Of a DNA stretch of 5,816 nt, positions 1-4,836 are shown one piece after another. Each line of letters starts with the position of its first letter. Position 1 is the first letter of the stretch. The position numbers and the translations under genes are program-made. Source of the DNA: a bacterium (GTDB lineage: Bacteria; Pseudomonadota; Alphaproteobacteria; Caulobacterales; Hyphomonadaceae); contig JAVBYB010000275.1 of NCBI GenBank assembly GCA_030824255.1, forward strand, positions 1 through 5,816, given 5' to 3'. The notes under the pieces are model-generated. The model was not told the origin of the DNA, did no database searches, and saw only the letters and a list, made by a program, of their open reading frames with translations.

Positions 1-178
1 TGACGGCGTAGACGTACGCCTTGTTGAGTTCGTCCTCGCTCGCGTCCGGCTGATACGCCTTTACGCGATCGACGAGCTCGTTCTGACGGAGGAATTTCCG
101 GCCGCGCGGTTTTGCGGCGGCAGGGGCAGGCGCCGGTTCAGCTTTCTTGAAGGGGGCGACGTTACCCGATTGCCCCAT
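1..178 (-). CDS. rsh: RSH-family (p)ppGpp synthetase/hydrolase, N-terminal fragment
   Basis: This is the first 59 codons of a bifunctional alarmone enzyme of the RelA/SpoT (RSH) family, which makes and degrades (p)ppGpp in the cytoplasm; the rest lies beyond the left edge. From about residue 30 the protein reads LRQNELVDRVKAYQPDASED and continues into ELNKAYVYAV, the typical opening just ahead of the HD hydrolase domain in long RSH proteins. Residues 1-29 form an Ala/Pro/Lys-rich leader unlike the conserved part. No other ATG, GTG or TTG codon occurs in frame in the visible part, so the start at 178 is forced. A GAGGCGAGG stretch upstream can serve as ribosome-binding site. The gene begins 12 bp after the rpoZ stop, so the two are almost certainly co-transcribed, as is usual for this pair. 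The catalytic HD and synthetase residues are not visible, so activity cannot be judged. The name spoT or relA would be equally acceptable. Confidence 0.92.
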   Translation of the reverse strand, partial: MGQSGNVAPFKKAEPAPAPAAAKPRGRKFLRQNELVDRVKAYQPDASEDELNKAYVYAV

Positions 179-190
179 AAGCCTCGCCTC

Positions 191-541
191 TTAGAAACGC
201 TCTTCGCGCGCCGACTCCAGCTCGACCTGATAGGCCTTGAGAACTTCTTCTTCCGAGGACACCGGAGCGGCAGCCAGGGCGCGCTTGTCGGCTTCTTTCT
301 CGGCTTCCTCGCCCGGACGCACTTCCTGAAGCTCGGCAACCAGGCTGTCGCGGATAGTTTCGAGATCGACCGTCTCGGCCGCGATTTCGCGAAGGGCCAC
401 AACCGGGTCCTTGTCGTTGTCGCGGTCGATCGTGATGGGCGAGCCCTCGCGGATCACGCGAGCGCGGTGGGCGGCAAGCAGGACCAGATTGAACCGGTTC
501 GGAACCTTTTCAACGCAGTCTTCGACCGTCACACGGGCCAT
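191..541 (-). CDS. rpoZ: DNA-directed RNA polymerase omega subunit
   Basis: The product is the 116-residue omega subunit, which assists folding and assembly of the beta' subunit of RNA polymerase. The start [20 protein letters not shown] and the following LLAAHRAR match the conserved omega core. The first residues, MARV, are the part that in E. coli omega contributes to ppGpp site 1 at the omega-beta' interface. After about residue 60 comes a long Glu/Ala/Lys-rich tail typical of alphaproteobacterial omegas; the E. coli protein is 91 residues. The start at 541 is chosen because AAAAGGAG (548-555) lies 6 bases upstream and the conserved core begins exactly there; an in-frame ATG at 598 would only add an unconserved 19-residue extension. 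The gene is followed 12 bp later by the RSH gene, so omega and the alarmone enzyme share a transcript. Confidence 0.97.
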   Translation of the reverse strand: MARVTVEDCVEKVPNRFNLVLLAAHRARVIREGSPITIDRDNDKDPVVALREIAAETVDLETIRDSLVAELQEVRPGEEAEKEADKRALAAAPVSSEEEVLKAYQVELESAREERF

Positions 542-799
542 GCGAGTCTCCTTTTGGGGGCCGCTCCGTCTACAGGAAGCGGTTCGCGAACGCAACATAG
601 GCCGTATCGGGCAGATTTACCAGCAGTTACAGGGCATTCAGGCAAAAACAGCTTGCCCGGATCCATTTTGGCTTCGGACTTCCGCGTGGCGCGACAAAGT
701 GGCCACGACTATCCCCGCCGATGGACTGACCACCGGACGGCGGAGCTGTTCGCCGCCACGTCTTCACAGAGATCCGGCAAGAGCCCGGCGGCTACCCCT
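542..799. other. divergent intergenic region upstream of rpoZ
   Basis: This non-coding stretch separates rpoZ from the divergent unknown gene. Beyond the rpoZ ribosome-binding site it holds a perfect 10-bp palindrome GTTCGCGAAC at 582-591, about 40 bp upstream of the rpoZ start and so well placed to be an operator, though a palindrome this short can arise by chance in GC-rich DNA. A 6-bp inverted repeat (CCGCCG 715-720, CGGCGG 738-743) and a GTGGCCAC palindrome (699-706) are also present without clear meaning. The rpoZ promoter must lie here, but no -35/-10 pair on the minus strand stands out. The open frames that cross it are antisense or off-frame and show no family resemblance. Confidence 0.4.
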
Positions 800-828
800 T
801 TTAGAGCGTACCGGTGCGGCCTTATCTT
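800..828 (+). promoter_or_regulatory. candidate promoter for the 835-1272 gene (leaderless)
   Basis: TTTAGA (800-805) and TATCTT (823-828) are separated by 17 bp; each matches 4 of 6 bases of the sigma-70 -35 and -10 consensus. The predicted first transcribed base, 7 bp after the -10 box, is the A of the ATG at 835. That would give an mRNA starting at its start codon, which fits the lack of a properly spaced Shine-Dalgarno sequence. It is an inference from spacing and modest consensus matches. Confidence 0.3.
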
Positions 829-834
829 GGGGGC

Positions 835-1272
835 ATGGAGCCCATCGACCACGAACTGGAAGATCGAAAGGTCCGGCTGCACAAGCTGGCCATCGAGCAC
901 CAGCGCCTTGAAGAACAGCTGATGGGCGCCCTGCCGAGCGAACAGGCGGAGCTCTACCAGCAGCTGACCCGCTGCACCTACCAGATTGACGCTGTGCGCT
1001 TCGCCATCCAGGACCTGGAAGAGATCATTGAGGAAGGCCGACGTCCAAGGCGATGGCCCCTGCATCCGCCGGATACATCCCGCCGCCGCGTGCTTTCGGA
1101 CGAGGAACGCGATGAGATCGAGGCGGACTACCGGCAGGAATTGCTGAAGAAGTTCAGGGCGGAATCGCCCGGCTTCAGGTCGGCCTGGCTGGATGTGCGG
1201 GTCGAACGGATCACCGATCTGGAAGGCAAGCCCATTTGCGGGTTCTTCGTTCGGGCTCCCAAGCGCCGCTGA
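835..1272 (+). CDS. unknown soluble protein with N-terminal coiled coil
   Basis: I do not recognise this 145-residue protein. Residues 1-70 are rich in Leu, Glu, Gln and Arg in heptad-like spacing (for example DRKVRLHKLAIEHQRLEEQL and later FAIQDLEEIIEEG), suggesting one or two coiled-coil helices. A basic, Pro-rich linker (GRRPRRWPLHPPDTSRRR) follows, then another charged helix (LSDEERDEIEADYRQELLKK), then an apparent beta segment (AWLDVRVERITDLEGKPICG, then FFVRAPKRR) at the C-terminus. There is no signal peptide or membrane segment, so it is probably cytoplasmic. An upstream in-frame GTG at 814 is possible but has only a poor AGAG upstream. I prefer the ATG at 835, which sits where the candidate promoter predicts transcription to begin. 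Coding is supported by codon-position GC bias and the sensible protein composition. It is monocistronic and converges on the tRNA gene. Its function cannot be inferred from context. Confidence 0.75.
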   Translation: MEPIDHELEDRKVRLHKLAIEHQRLEEQLMGALPSEQAELYQQLTRCTYQIDAVRFAIQDLEEIIEEGRRPRRWPLHPPDTSRRRVLSDEERDEIEADYRQELLKKFRAESPGFRSAWLDVRVERITDLEGKPICGFFVRAPKRR

Positions 1273-1328
1273 GCGGTGGCTTGACCGCCCAAGGCGCGGA
1301 AATCCGAGATCGCGATTTCGAGGAATGC

Positions 1329-1402
1329 TGGAGCGGGTAGAGGGAATCGAACCCTCGTATTCAGCTTGGAAGGCTGCTGCTCTACCATTGAGCTATACCC
1401 GC
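1329..1402 (-). tRNA. tRNA-Gly (anticodon UCC)
   Basis: Reading the minus strand, the full cloverleaf is present: a 7-bp acceptor stem (GCGGGTA with TACCCGC), a D arm GCTC-AATGGTA-GAGC, an anticodon arm with loop CTTCCAA and anticodon TCC, a 4-base variable region ATAC, and a T arm GAGGG-TTCGATT-CCCTC. A discriminator T and a genome-encoded CCA follow. The loop and the 3' half of the anticodon stem resemble tRNA-Gly(UCC) of E. coli. The outermost anticodon-stem pair (27-43) is G-A rather than Watson-Crick, which is tolerated in many tRNAs. UCC reads GGA and GGG codons. The gene stands alone, with no neighbouring tRNA. Confidence 0.97.
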
Positions 1403-1413
1403 GAGCCGGGGGC

Positions 1414-1442
1414 GAAATACGGGAAAACGGTCGGGAAGTCCA
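1414..1442 (-). promoter_or_regulatory. candidate promoter of the tRNA-Gly gene
   Basis: On the minus strand, TGGACT (1442-1437) and TATTTC (1419-1414) are separated by 17 bp and lie 11 bp before the mature 5' end of the tRNA. Transcription would begin a few bases ahead of the tRNA, leaving a short leader for RNase P. The -35 box matches 4 of 6 consensus bases and the -10 box is weak, so the call rests mainly on position. Confidence 0.3.
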
Positions 1443-1521
1443 CCGGGCGAATGCTGCGCTCGAAATAGGCATTGTTCCCGGACAACCTCAAGCGCACCTT
1501 GTCTCGATCTTGGGGCCGGTC

Positions 1522-1527
1522 GAGGGG
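1522..1527 (+). promoter_or_regulatory. Shine-Dalgarno sequence that decides the DUF4336 start
   Basis: GAGGGG lies 6 bases before the TTG at 1534. The other in-frame starts (TTG at 1366 inside the tRNA, TTG at 1510) have no such sequence, so this site settles where translation begins. Confidence 0.7.
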
Positions 1528-1533
1528 ACTGCA

Positions 1534-2238
1534 TTGCCAGACGCGCGGCTCAGGCCATTCGGGCCGGATATCTGGATTGCGGAGGGTGGAACGGTGAATT
1601 CCGCTGGCTTCGTCTACCCGACGCGCATGGCCGTTATCCAGCTGCCGGAGCGGAGGCTGTTCGTCTGGTCGCCGATCGCCCTCACGGAGGCGCTACGGCG
1701 CGAGGTAGATGAGTTGGGCGTGGTCGCCTACATCATTGCTCCGAACTCCCTGCATCATGTATTCGCGCCGGACTGGCAGGCGGCCTATCCCGGCGCGCAT
1801 TTGTGTGCTGCGCCGGGCCTTTCGAAGCGGCGGAAGGACATTCGGATCGGTGGGGAGCTTGGAGATACGCCAGCATCGGCATGGGCAGCCGATGTCGATC
1901 AGGTGGTGATGCGCGGCAATGCAATCACGACTGAAGTGGTGTTCTTCCATCGCAAGAGCGGCACGGTGTTGTTCACCGACCTGCTCCAGAATTTTCCGCG
2001 TGGCTGGTTCAAGGGGTGGCGCGCATTGATCGCGAAGCTCGATGGCATGATGGAGTACGAGCCCACCGTGCCGCGGAAATTCCGCGTGGCGTTCACGAAC
2101 CGCAAAGAGGCGCGCACAGCGCTCAAGCGTATTCTCGCATGGCCGGTGGACAAGGTGCTGATGGCGCACGGCACGCCGGTCGTGCGCGATGGCCATGCAT
2201 TTATCCAGCGCGCCTTCCGTTGGCTCCAAGCGACGTAG
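1534..2238 (+). CDS. DUF4336 domain protein (metallo-beta-lactamase-like)
   Basis: The 234-residue product belongs to the DUF4336 family, whose members resemble metallo-beta-lactamase-fold hydrolases but have no established substrate. Family landmarks in order are RPFGPDIWIAEG near the start, YPTRMAVIQLPERRLFVWSP, IIAPNSLHHVF with the paired His74-His75, a Trp/Ala/Tyr-rich DWQAAYPGA, VVFFHRKSGTVLFTDLLQNF with Asp149, and VLMAHGTPV with His212. These His and Asp residues sit where metal ligands occur in the fold, though the classical HxHxDH signature is not visible. The usual family length is close to this one. The protein has no signal peptide and is probably cytoplasmic. The TTG start is chosen for its well-spaced GAGGGG; the frame stays open upstream to 1366, but that extension would be antisense to tRNA-Gly and resembles nothing. 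The gene is divergent from the tRNA and alone in its unit. Confidence 0.88.
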   Translation: MPDARLRPFGPDIWIAEGGTVNSAGFVYPTRMAVIQLPERRLFVWSPIALTEALRREVDELGVVAYIIAPNSLHHVFAPDWQAAYPGAHLCAAPGLSKRRKDIRIGGELGDTPASAWAADVDQVVMRGNAITTEVVFFHRKSGTVLFTDLLQNFPRGWFKGWRALIAKLDGMMEYEPTVPRKFRVAFTNRKEARTALKRILAWPVDKVLMAHGTPVVRDGHAFIQRAFRWLQAT

Positions 2239-2252
2239 CGACGCTTGGGGCC

Positions 2253-2268
2253 CTTCCCTGAAGGGAAG
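2253..2268 (+). terminator. possible weak hairpin after the DUF4336 gene
   Basis: CTTCCC and GGGAAG form a perfect 6-bp stem with a TGAA loop, 14 bp after the stop codon. No run of T follows, so it is a poor intrinsic terminator; it may instead be an mRNA-stabilising 3' hairpin. Confidence 0.3.
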
Positions 2269-2339
2269 CAAATACGAACGGGAATGCGGTCGCCGTTAGG
2301 ACTCCCGCCCGGACCCGGTCAGCAGTTCTTAGGGATAAC

Positions 2340-2472
2340 ACCGTACAAACGGTCGCAGGGAGACTTGCGAGAAAGTAGGCGCGTGCCTGCTCCGCTCTGT
2401 CGGGGCAGCCAACCAGACCTGCGGCGCAAGCCAGAAACCGGACCGGCAGAACGTCGGCTGGCAAAGGGTTGG
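2340..2472 (+). promoter_or_regulatory. foldable 5' leader of the hybrid kinase gene
   Basis: The 241-bp gap before the kinase has no convincing gene but several consecutive inverted repeats. These are ACCGT-ACAA-ACGGT (2340-2353); a 7-pair stem TCGCAGG/CTTGCGA closed by a GAGA (GNRA-type) loop (2353-2370); a 7-pair stem at 2374-2391 with one G-U pair; and an 8-pair stem CTGCTCCG/CGGGGCAG (2387-2408) that overlaps the previous one, so only one of the two can form. Downstream, GCCAG (2430-2434) pairs with CTGGC (2458-2462), inside a longer-range match of CCAACC (2409-2414) with GGTTGG (2467-2472). The last segment lies in the purine-rich region where the ribosome would bind before the ATG at 2480. 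I recognise no known riboswitch in it. Stems of this size also occur by chance in GC-rich DNA. Confidence 0.3.
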
Positions 2473-2479
2473 AACGACC

Positions 2480-4114
2480 ATGGCGCCTACAAACCTGAAA
2501 AACGTCGACCCCATCTTCATGGAGGCGATCGAGAACCTGCCCGATGGCATTTCCATCTTCGACGCAAATGGCGTTCCCATTCTTCACAACCATGTTTCGG
2601 AAGCGCGTTTCCCGCATCTCTACGAAGCATTCGCGCAAGGCGCGCGCACGTATAACGAGGCGCTCGAATACAATGTGCGGAAGACTGCGCCAGACCTGAG
2701 CGAGGAAGAGCTCGCGCAGCAGGTCGAGAAATACAGCGCTTTCACGGAGAACGGCGAGACGTACGAGTCCCGCACGCCCGACGGGCGTATCGTGCAGGTC
2801 ACATACCGGCCCATGTCCGATGGGCGGAAAGTCGCTATTTCGGTCGACGTCACCGAGCTGCGCCAGCGGGAGCGAGAGCTGAAAAAAGCGCAGGCGGTTG
2901 CGATCGCGGCTTCGAACGCCAAGTCCGCCTTTCTCGCCAACATGAGCCACGAAATCCGCACCCCACTGAACGGCATTCTGGGCATGGCCCAAGTGCTGGA
3001 GATGGGGGAGCTGTCATCCGAACAGCGCGAACAGGTCCAGACGATTCTCGACTCCGGCCGCAATCTGATGGCCCTGCTGAACGACGTGCTCGACCTGTCC
3101 AAGATCGAAGCCGGCAAGATTGCCATCGTCAAAGCCGACACCGACCTGGTGCATACGCTGCGCCGGCTGCACAGACTGTGGAAGCCCAAGGCAGAGGAAG
3201 CTGGGCTGGAATTCTACCTGTCGCTGGATGCCGAGCTGCCGCAGGTACTGAACTTCGACGCCGTTCGCGTGCGCCAGTGCGTGTCGAACCTGATTTCGAA
3301 CGCGATCAAGTTCACCAAGCAGGGCCGCGTCGAGGTGTTTGTCACGGCCAAGCGCATGACGGACGGGCAACATCTTGTGCGGGTTCGCGTGACGGACAGC
3401 GGAATTGGCATGGATGAGGAAACGACGGCGCGGCTGTTCCGTCCGTTCACGCAGGCCGACAATTCGACTTCCCGCAAATACGGCGGCACCGGCCTTGGCC
3501 TGTCGATCACGCGCAGCCTCGCTGAACTGATGGGCGGTGAAGCCAGCGTTCGTTCGGAAGTCGGGCGTGGATCGGAGTTCAACTTCTCCTTCCTTGCCGC
3601 CGAAGCAGCGCCCCTGCATCGCGTCGTGAACGAAGGAACTGCCGTGACCGAAGACGAGGTGCGCGAGCGTCTCAAGTCACAGAACCTGCGACTGCTGCTG
3701 GTGGACGATCATCCGATCAATCGTCAGGTCGCGAGCCTGTTCCTGCGCCCGTACAACATGCGCATCGTCGAAGCGACAAATGGCAAGGAAGCCCTCGCCG
3801 CGCTGGAGCGCGAAACGTTCGACATGGTCCTTCTGGACGTGCACATGCCGGTCATGGATGGCACGGAGACGATCCGCCATATCCGCGCAAGCCATCACGG
3901 TTGGCGCAACGTGCCGGTTGTCGCCCTGACCGCCGACGCCATGACAGGCGACCGCGAGCGCTATCTGGGCATGGGCATGGACGGATACCTTTCCAAGCCG
4001 ATCACCGAGCGCGACCTGGTAGCCGAGATCAACCGCCTGCACTCCATGAGCTTGGCGGAACTGGCCGAACATCGCGGCGACTACCAAGCGGCGAACGAAA
4101 ACAAGGCCGCATGA
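2480..4114 (+). CDS. soluble PAS hybrid histidine kinase with receiver domain
   Basis: This 544-residue protein senses an unknown signal and passes phosphate from ATP to a His and then to its own receiver Asp. A PAS domain (about 12-130, beginning FMEAIENLPDGISIFDANGV) is followed by a coiled linker (ELRQRERELKKAQAVA). The HisKA domain carries FLANMSHEIRTPLNG with phosphoacceptor His157. The HATPase has Asn274 in the N box (SNLISNAIKF), the G1 motif DSGIG (306-310), an F box (FRPFTQAD) and the G2 motif GGTGLG (335-340). The receiver domain (about 404-520) has Asp409-Asp410, phospho-acceptor Asp453 in LLDVHMPVMDG, Thr484 and Lys506, so all key residues are present. No transmembrane segment or signal peptide is visible; the protein should be cytoplasmic. 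There is no Hpt domain, so a separate phosphotransferase is expected if the relay continues. The ribosome-binding site is weak (GGG ending 11 bases, or GGA ending 6 bases, before the ATG). No partner regulator is adjacent. Confidence 0.95.
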   Translation: MAPTNLKNVDPIFMEAIENLPDGISIFDANGVPILHNHVSEARFPHLYEAFAQGARTYNEALEYNVRKTAPDLSEEELAQQVEKYSAFTENGETYESRTPDGRIVQVTYRPMSDGRKVAISVDVTELRQRERELKKAQAVAIAASNAKSAFLANMSHEIRTPLNGILGMAQVLEMGELSSEQREQVQTILDSGRNLMALLNDVLDLSKIEAGKIAIVKADTDLVHTLRRLHRLWKPKAEEAGLEFYLSLDAELPQVLNFDAVRVRQCVSNLISNAIKFTKQGRVEVFVTAKRMTDGQHLVRVRVTDSGIGMDEETTARLFRPFTQADNSTSRKYGGTGLGLSITRSLAELMGGEASVRSEVGRGSEFNFSFLAAEAAPLHRVVNEGTAVTEDEVRERLKSQNLRLLLVDDHPINRQVASLFLRPYNMRIVEATNGKEALAALERETFDMVLLDVHMPVMDGTETIRHIRASHHGWRNVPVVALTADAMTGDRERYLGMGMDGYLSKPITERDLVAEINRLHSMSLAELAEHRGDYQAANENKAA

Positions 4115-4242
4115 ACGCAGCGTAAGGCGATGGCGCCGCGCTTGTGATGCAGTCAGCCGCAAAATTCCTCTGGCGCTTTCCGCGTCCGTAAGCTCACTTG
4201 TCCTCTACCGCTGACAAATGCGGACTCGGAGGAGAGTCGAAA
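4115..4242 (+). other. intergenic spacer with the SRPBCC gene's ribosome-binding site
   Basis: A short GGCG-ATGG-CGCC hairpin follows the kinase stop but has no T-run, so termination there is doubtful and some read-through into the next gene is possible. CGGAGGAGAG at about 4227-4236 is a near-ideal Shine-Dalgarno sequence for the ATG at 4243. I see no clear promoter boxes, although a 128-bp gap suggests the SRPBCC gene has its own. Confidence 0.4.
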
Positions 4243-4761
4243 ATGAAACTGACAGGGAAACTGGCGGCCTGCGCGATTGGCGCGGCTGTGCTGGGAAGCG
4301 GCGCGGCGTGGGCCCAGAAGGCGCCGGAGTATGTTTCAATTCCCATGGAGATCACCATCAACAAGCCGGTGGCCGACGTTTGGGCCAAGGTCGGCGGATG
4401 GTGCGATATCTCCAAATGGATCGCCGCGGGCCGCGAAGTGCCCTGCGTCGTTGAATCGAGCCATAGCAATGTGGGTTCGGTTCGCAAGATCGCCAACGTC
4501 GTCACCGAAGTGATGACCGCCAAATCCCAGTACGGCTATGGCTACACGCAGCCGGCAGTCGAAGGGAAATGGTACAACCTCTATCACGGCTTCATCGAAG
4601 CCGTTCCGGTCAACGCCACGACCACCAAGATCAACTACACCTTGATGCTCGATGTGTCCGATGGCGCCGATCAGGCCGCGAAGGACAAGAACGTCGGCGG
4701 TCGCCGCACCCAGTTCGAAGCGGCGCTGCAAAACATCAAGAAGATGGCTGAAGCCAACTGA
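4243..4761 (+). CDS. secreted SRPBCC (START-like) family protein
   Basis: The 172-residue product carries a Sec signal peptide: a positive start MKLTGK, a hydrophobic core LAACAIGAAVLGSG, and a predicted cut after AWA, leaving a mature protein starting QKAPEY at residue 25. The rest matches the SRPBCC helix-grip fold of the polyketide cyclase/dehydrase type: an opening beta strand with VSIPMEITINKPVADVWAKV, then GGWCDISKWI, strands around GSVRKIANVVTEVM and KINYTLMLDVS, and a long C-terminal helix (GGRRTQFEAALQNIKKMAE). This fold usually forms a hydrophobic ligand pocket; the ligand here is unknown. Cys54 and Cys68 are the only cysteines of the mature part and could form a disulfide in the periplasm. 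The start at 4243 is supported by an excellent Shine-Dalgarno; an upstream TTG at 4198 would bury the signal peptide. A strong terminator follows. The periplasmic SRPBCC protein MxaD of methylotrophs is a precedent for location only, not a claimed orthologue. Confidence 0.88.
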   Translation: MKLTGKLAACAIGAAVLGSGAAWAQKAPEYVSIPMEITINKPVADVWAKVGGWCDISKWIAAGREVPCVVESSHSNVGSVRKIANVVTEVMTAKSQYGYGYTQPAVEGKWYNLYHGFIEAVPVNATTTKINYTLMLDVSDGADQAAKDKNVGGRRTQFEAALQNIKKMAEAN

Positions 4762-4800
4762 TCCGATCTGACAACTGATCCAACCTGAATGACGATTGCG

Positions 4801-4830
4801 ACGGCCCGGCCCCAAGCCGGGCCGTTTGCT
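4801..4830 (+). terminator. intrinsic terminator after the SRPBCC gene
   Basis: A perfect 10-bp inverted repeat (ACGGCCCGGC at 4801-4810, GCCGGGCCGT at 4816-4825) with a CCCAA loop is followed by the T-rich TTTGCTTTC. It lies 39 bp after the SRPBCC stop and 11 bp beyond the stop of the converging minus-strand gene. On the minus strand the stem is not followed by a T-run, so it should act mainly on plus-strand transcripts while possibly protecting both 3' ends. Confidence 0.85.
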
Positions 4831-4836
4831 TTCGAC

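Noticed and set aside
170..922. Long plus-strand open frame (250 codons) antisense to rpoZ and overlapping the unknown gene
   Set aside because: It mirrors the real rpoZ gene, crosses non-coding DNA, and its protein has no recognisable family or start signal; GC-rich genes routinely leave such open antisense frames.
709..1065. Minus-strand frame opposite the unknown gene
   Set aside because: It has the composition of an antisense reading of a coiled-coil gene and no start signal; the plus-strand protein is more protein-like.
1273..1319. Hairpins between the unknown gene and the tRNA (GCGGT/ACCGC and GAAATC/GATTTC)
   Set aside because: Both stems are short (5-6 bp) and no T-run follows on either strand, so I could not call them terminators.
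1329..1402. tRNA-Gly as an integration site for a mobile element
   Set aside because: There is no integrase gene, no duplicated tRNA 3' end and no composition shift on either side within the window.
1193..1468. Plus-strand frame containing RVEGIEPSYSAWKAAALPLS
   Set aside because: It is the opposite-strand translation of the same tRNA and overlaps the end of the unknown gene out of frame.
1128..1472. Minus-strand frame containing YSSMVEQQPSKLNTRVRFPL
   Set aside because: This peptide is the translation of the tRNA-Gly gene itself, a well-known spurious product around tRNA genes.
2245..2655. Plus-strand frame covering the kinase leader
   Set aside because: It overlaps the kinase out of frame for 176 bases, is basic and Pro/Arg-rich like a random GC-rich frame, and has no recognisable domain.
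2201..2992. Long minus-strand frame (263 codons) opposite the kinase leader and N-terminus
   Set aside because: It is antisense to an unambiguous kinase gene and shows no family motifs; the same applies to the minus-strand frames at 2620-3189, 3014-3619, 3214-3675 and 3677-4162.
4270..4272. Lipoprotein signal in the SRPBCC protein (LAAC around Cys10)
   Set aside because: The tetrapeptide fits a lipobox, but only two hydrophobic residues precede it; the hydrophobic core lies after the cysteine and ends in a normal AWA cleavage site.
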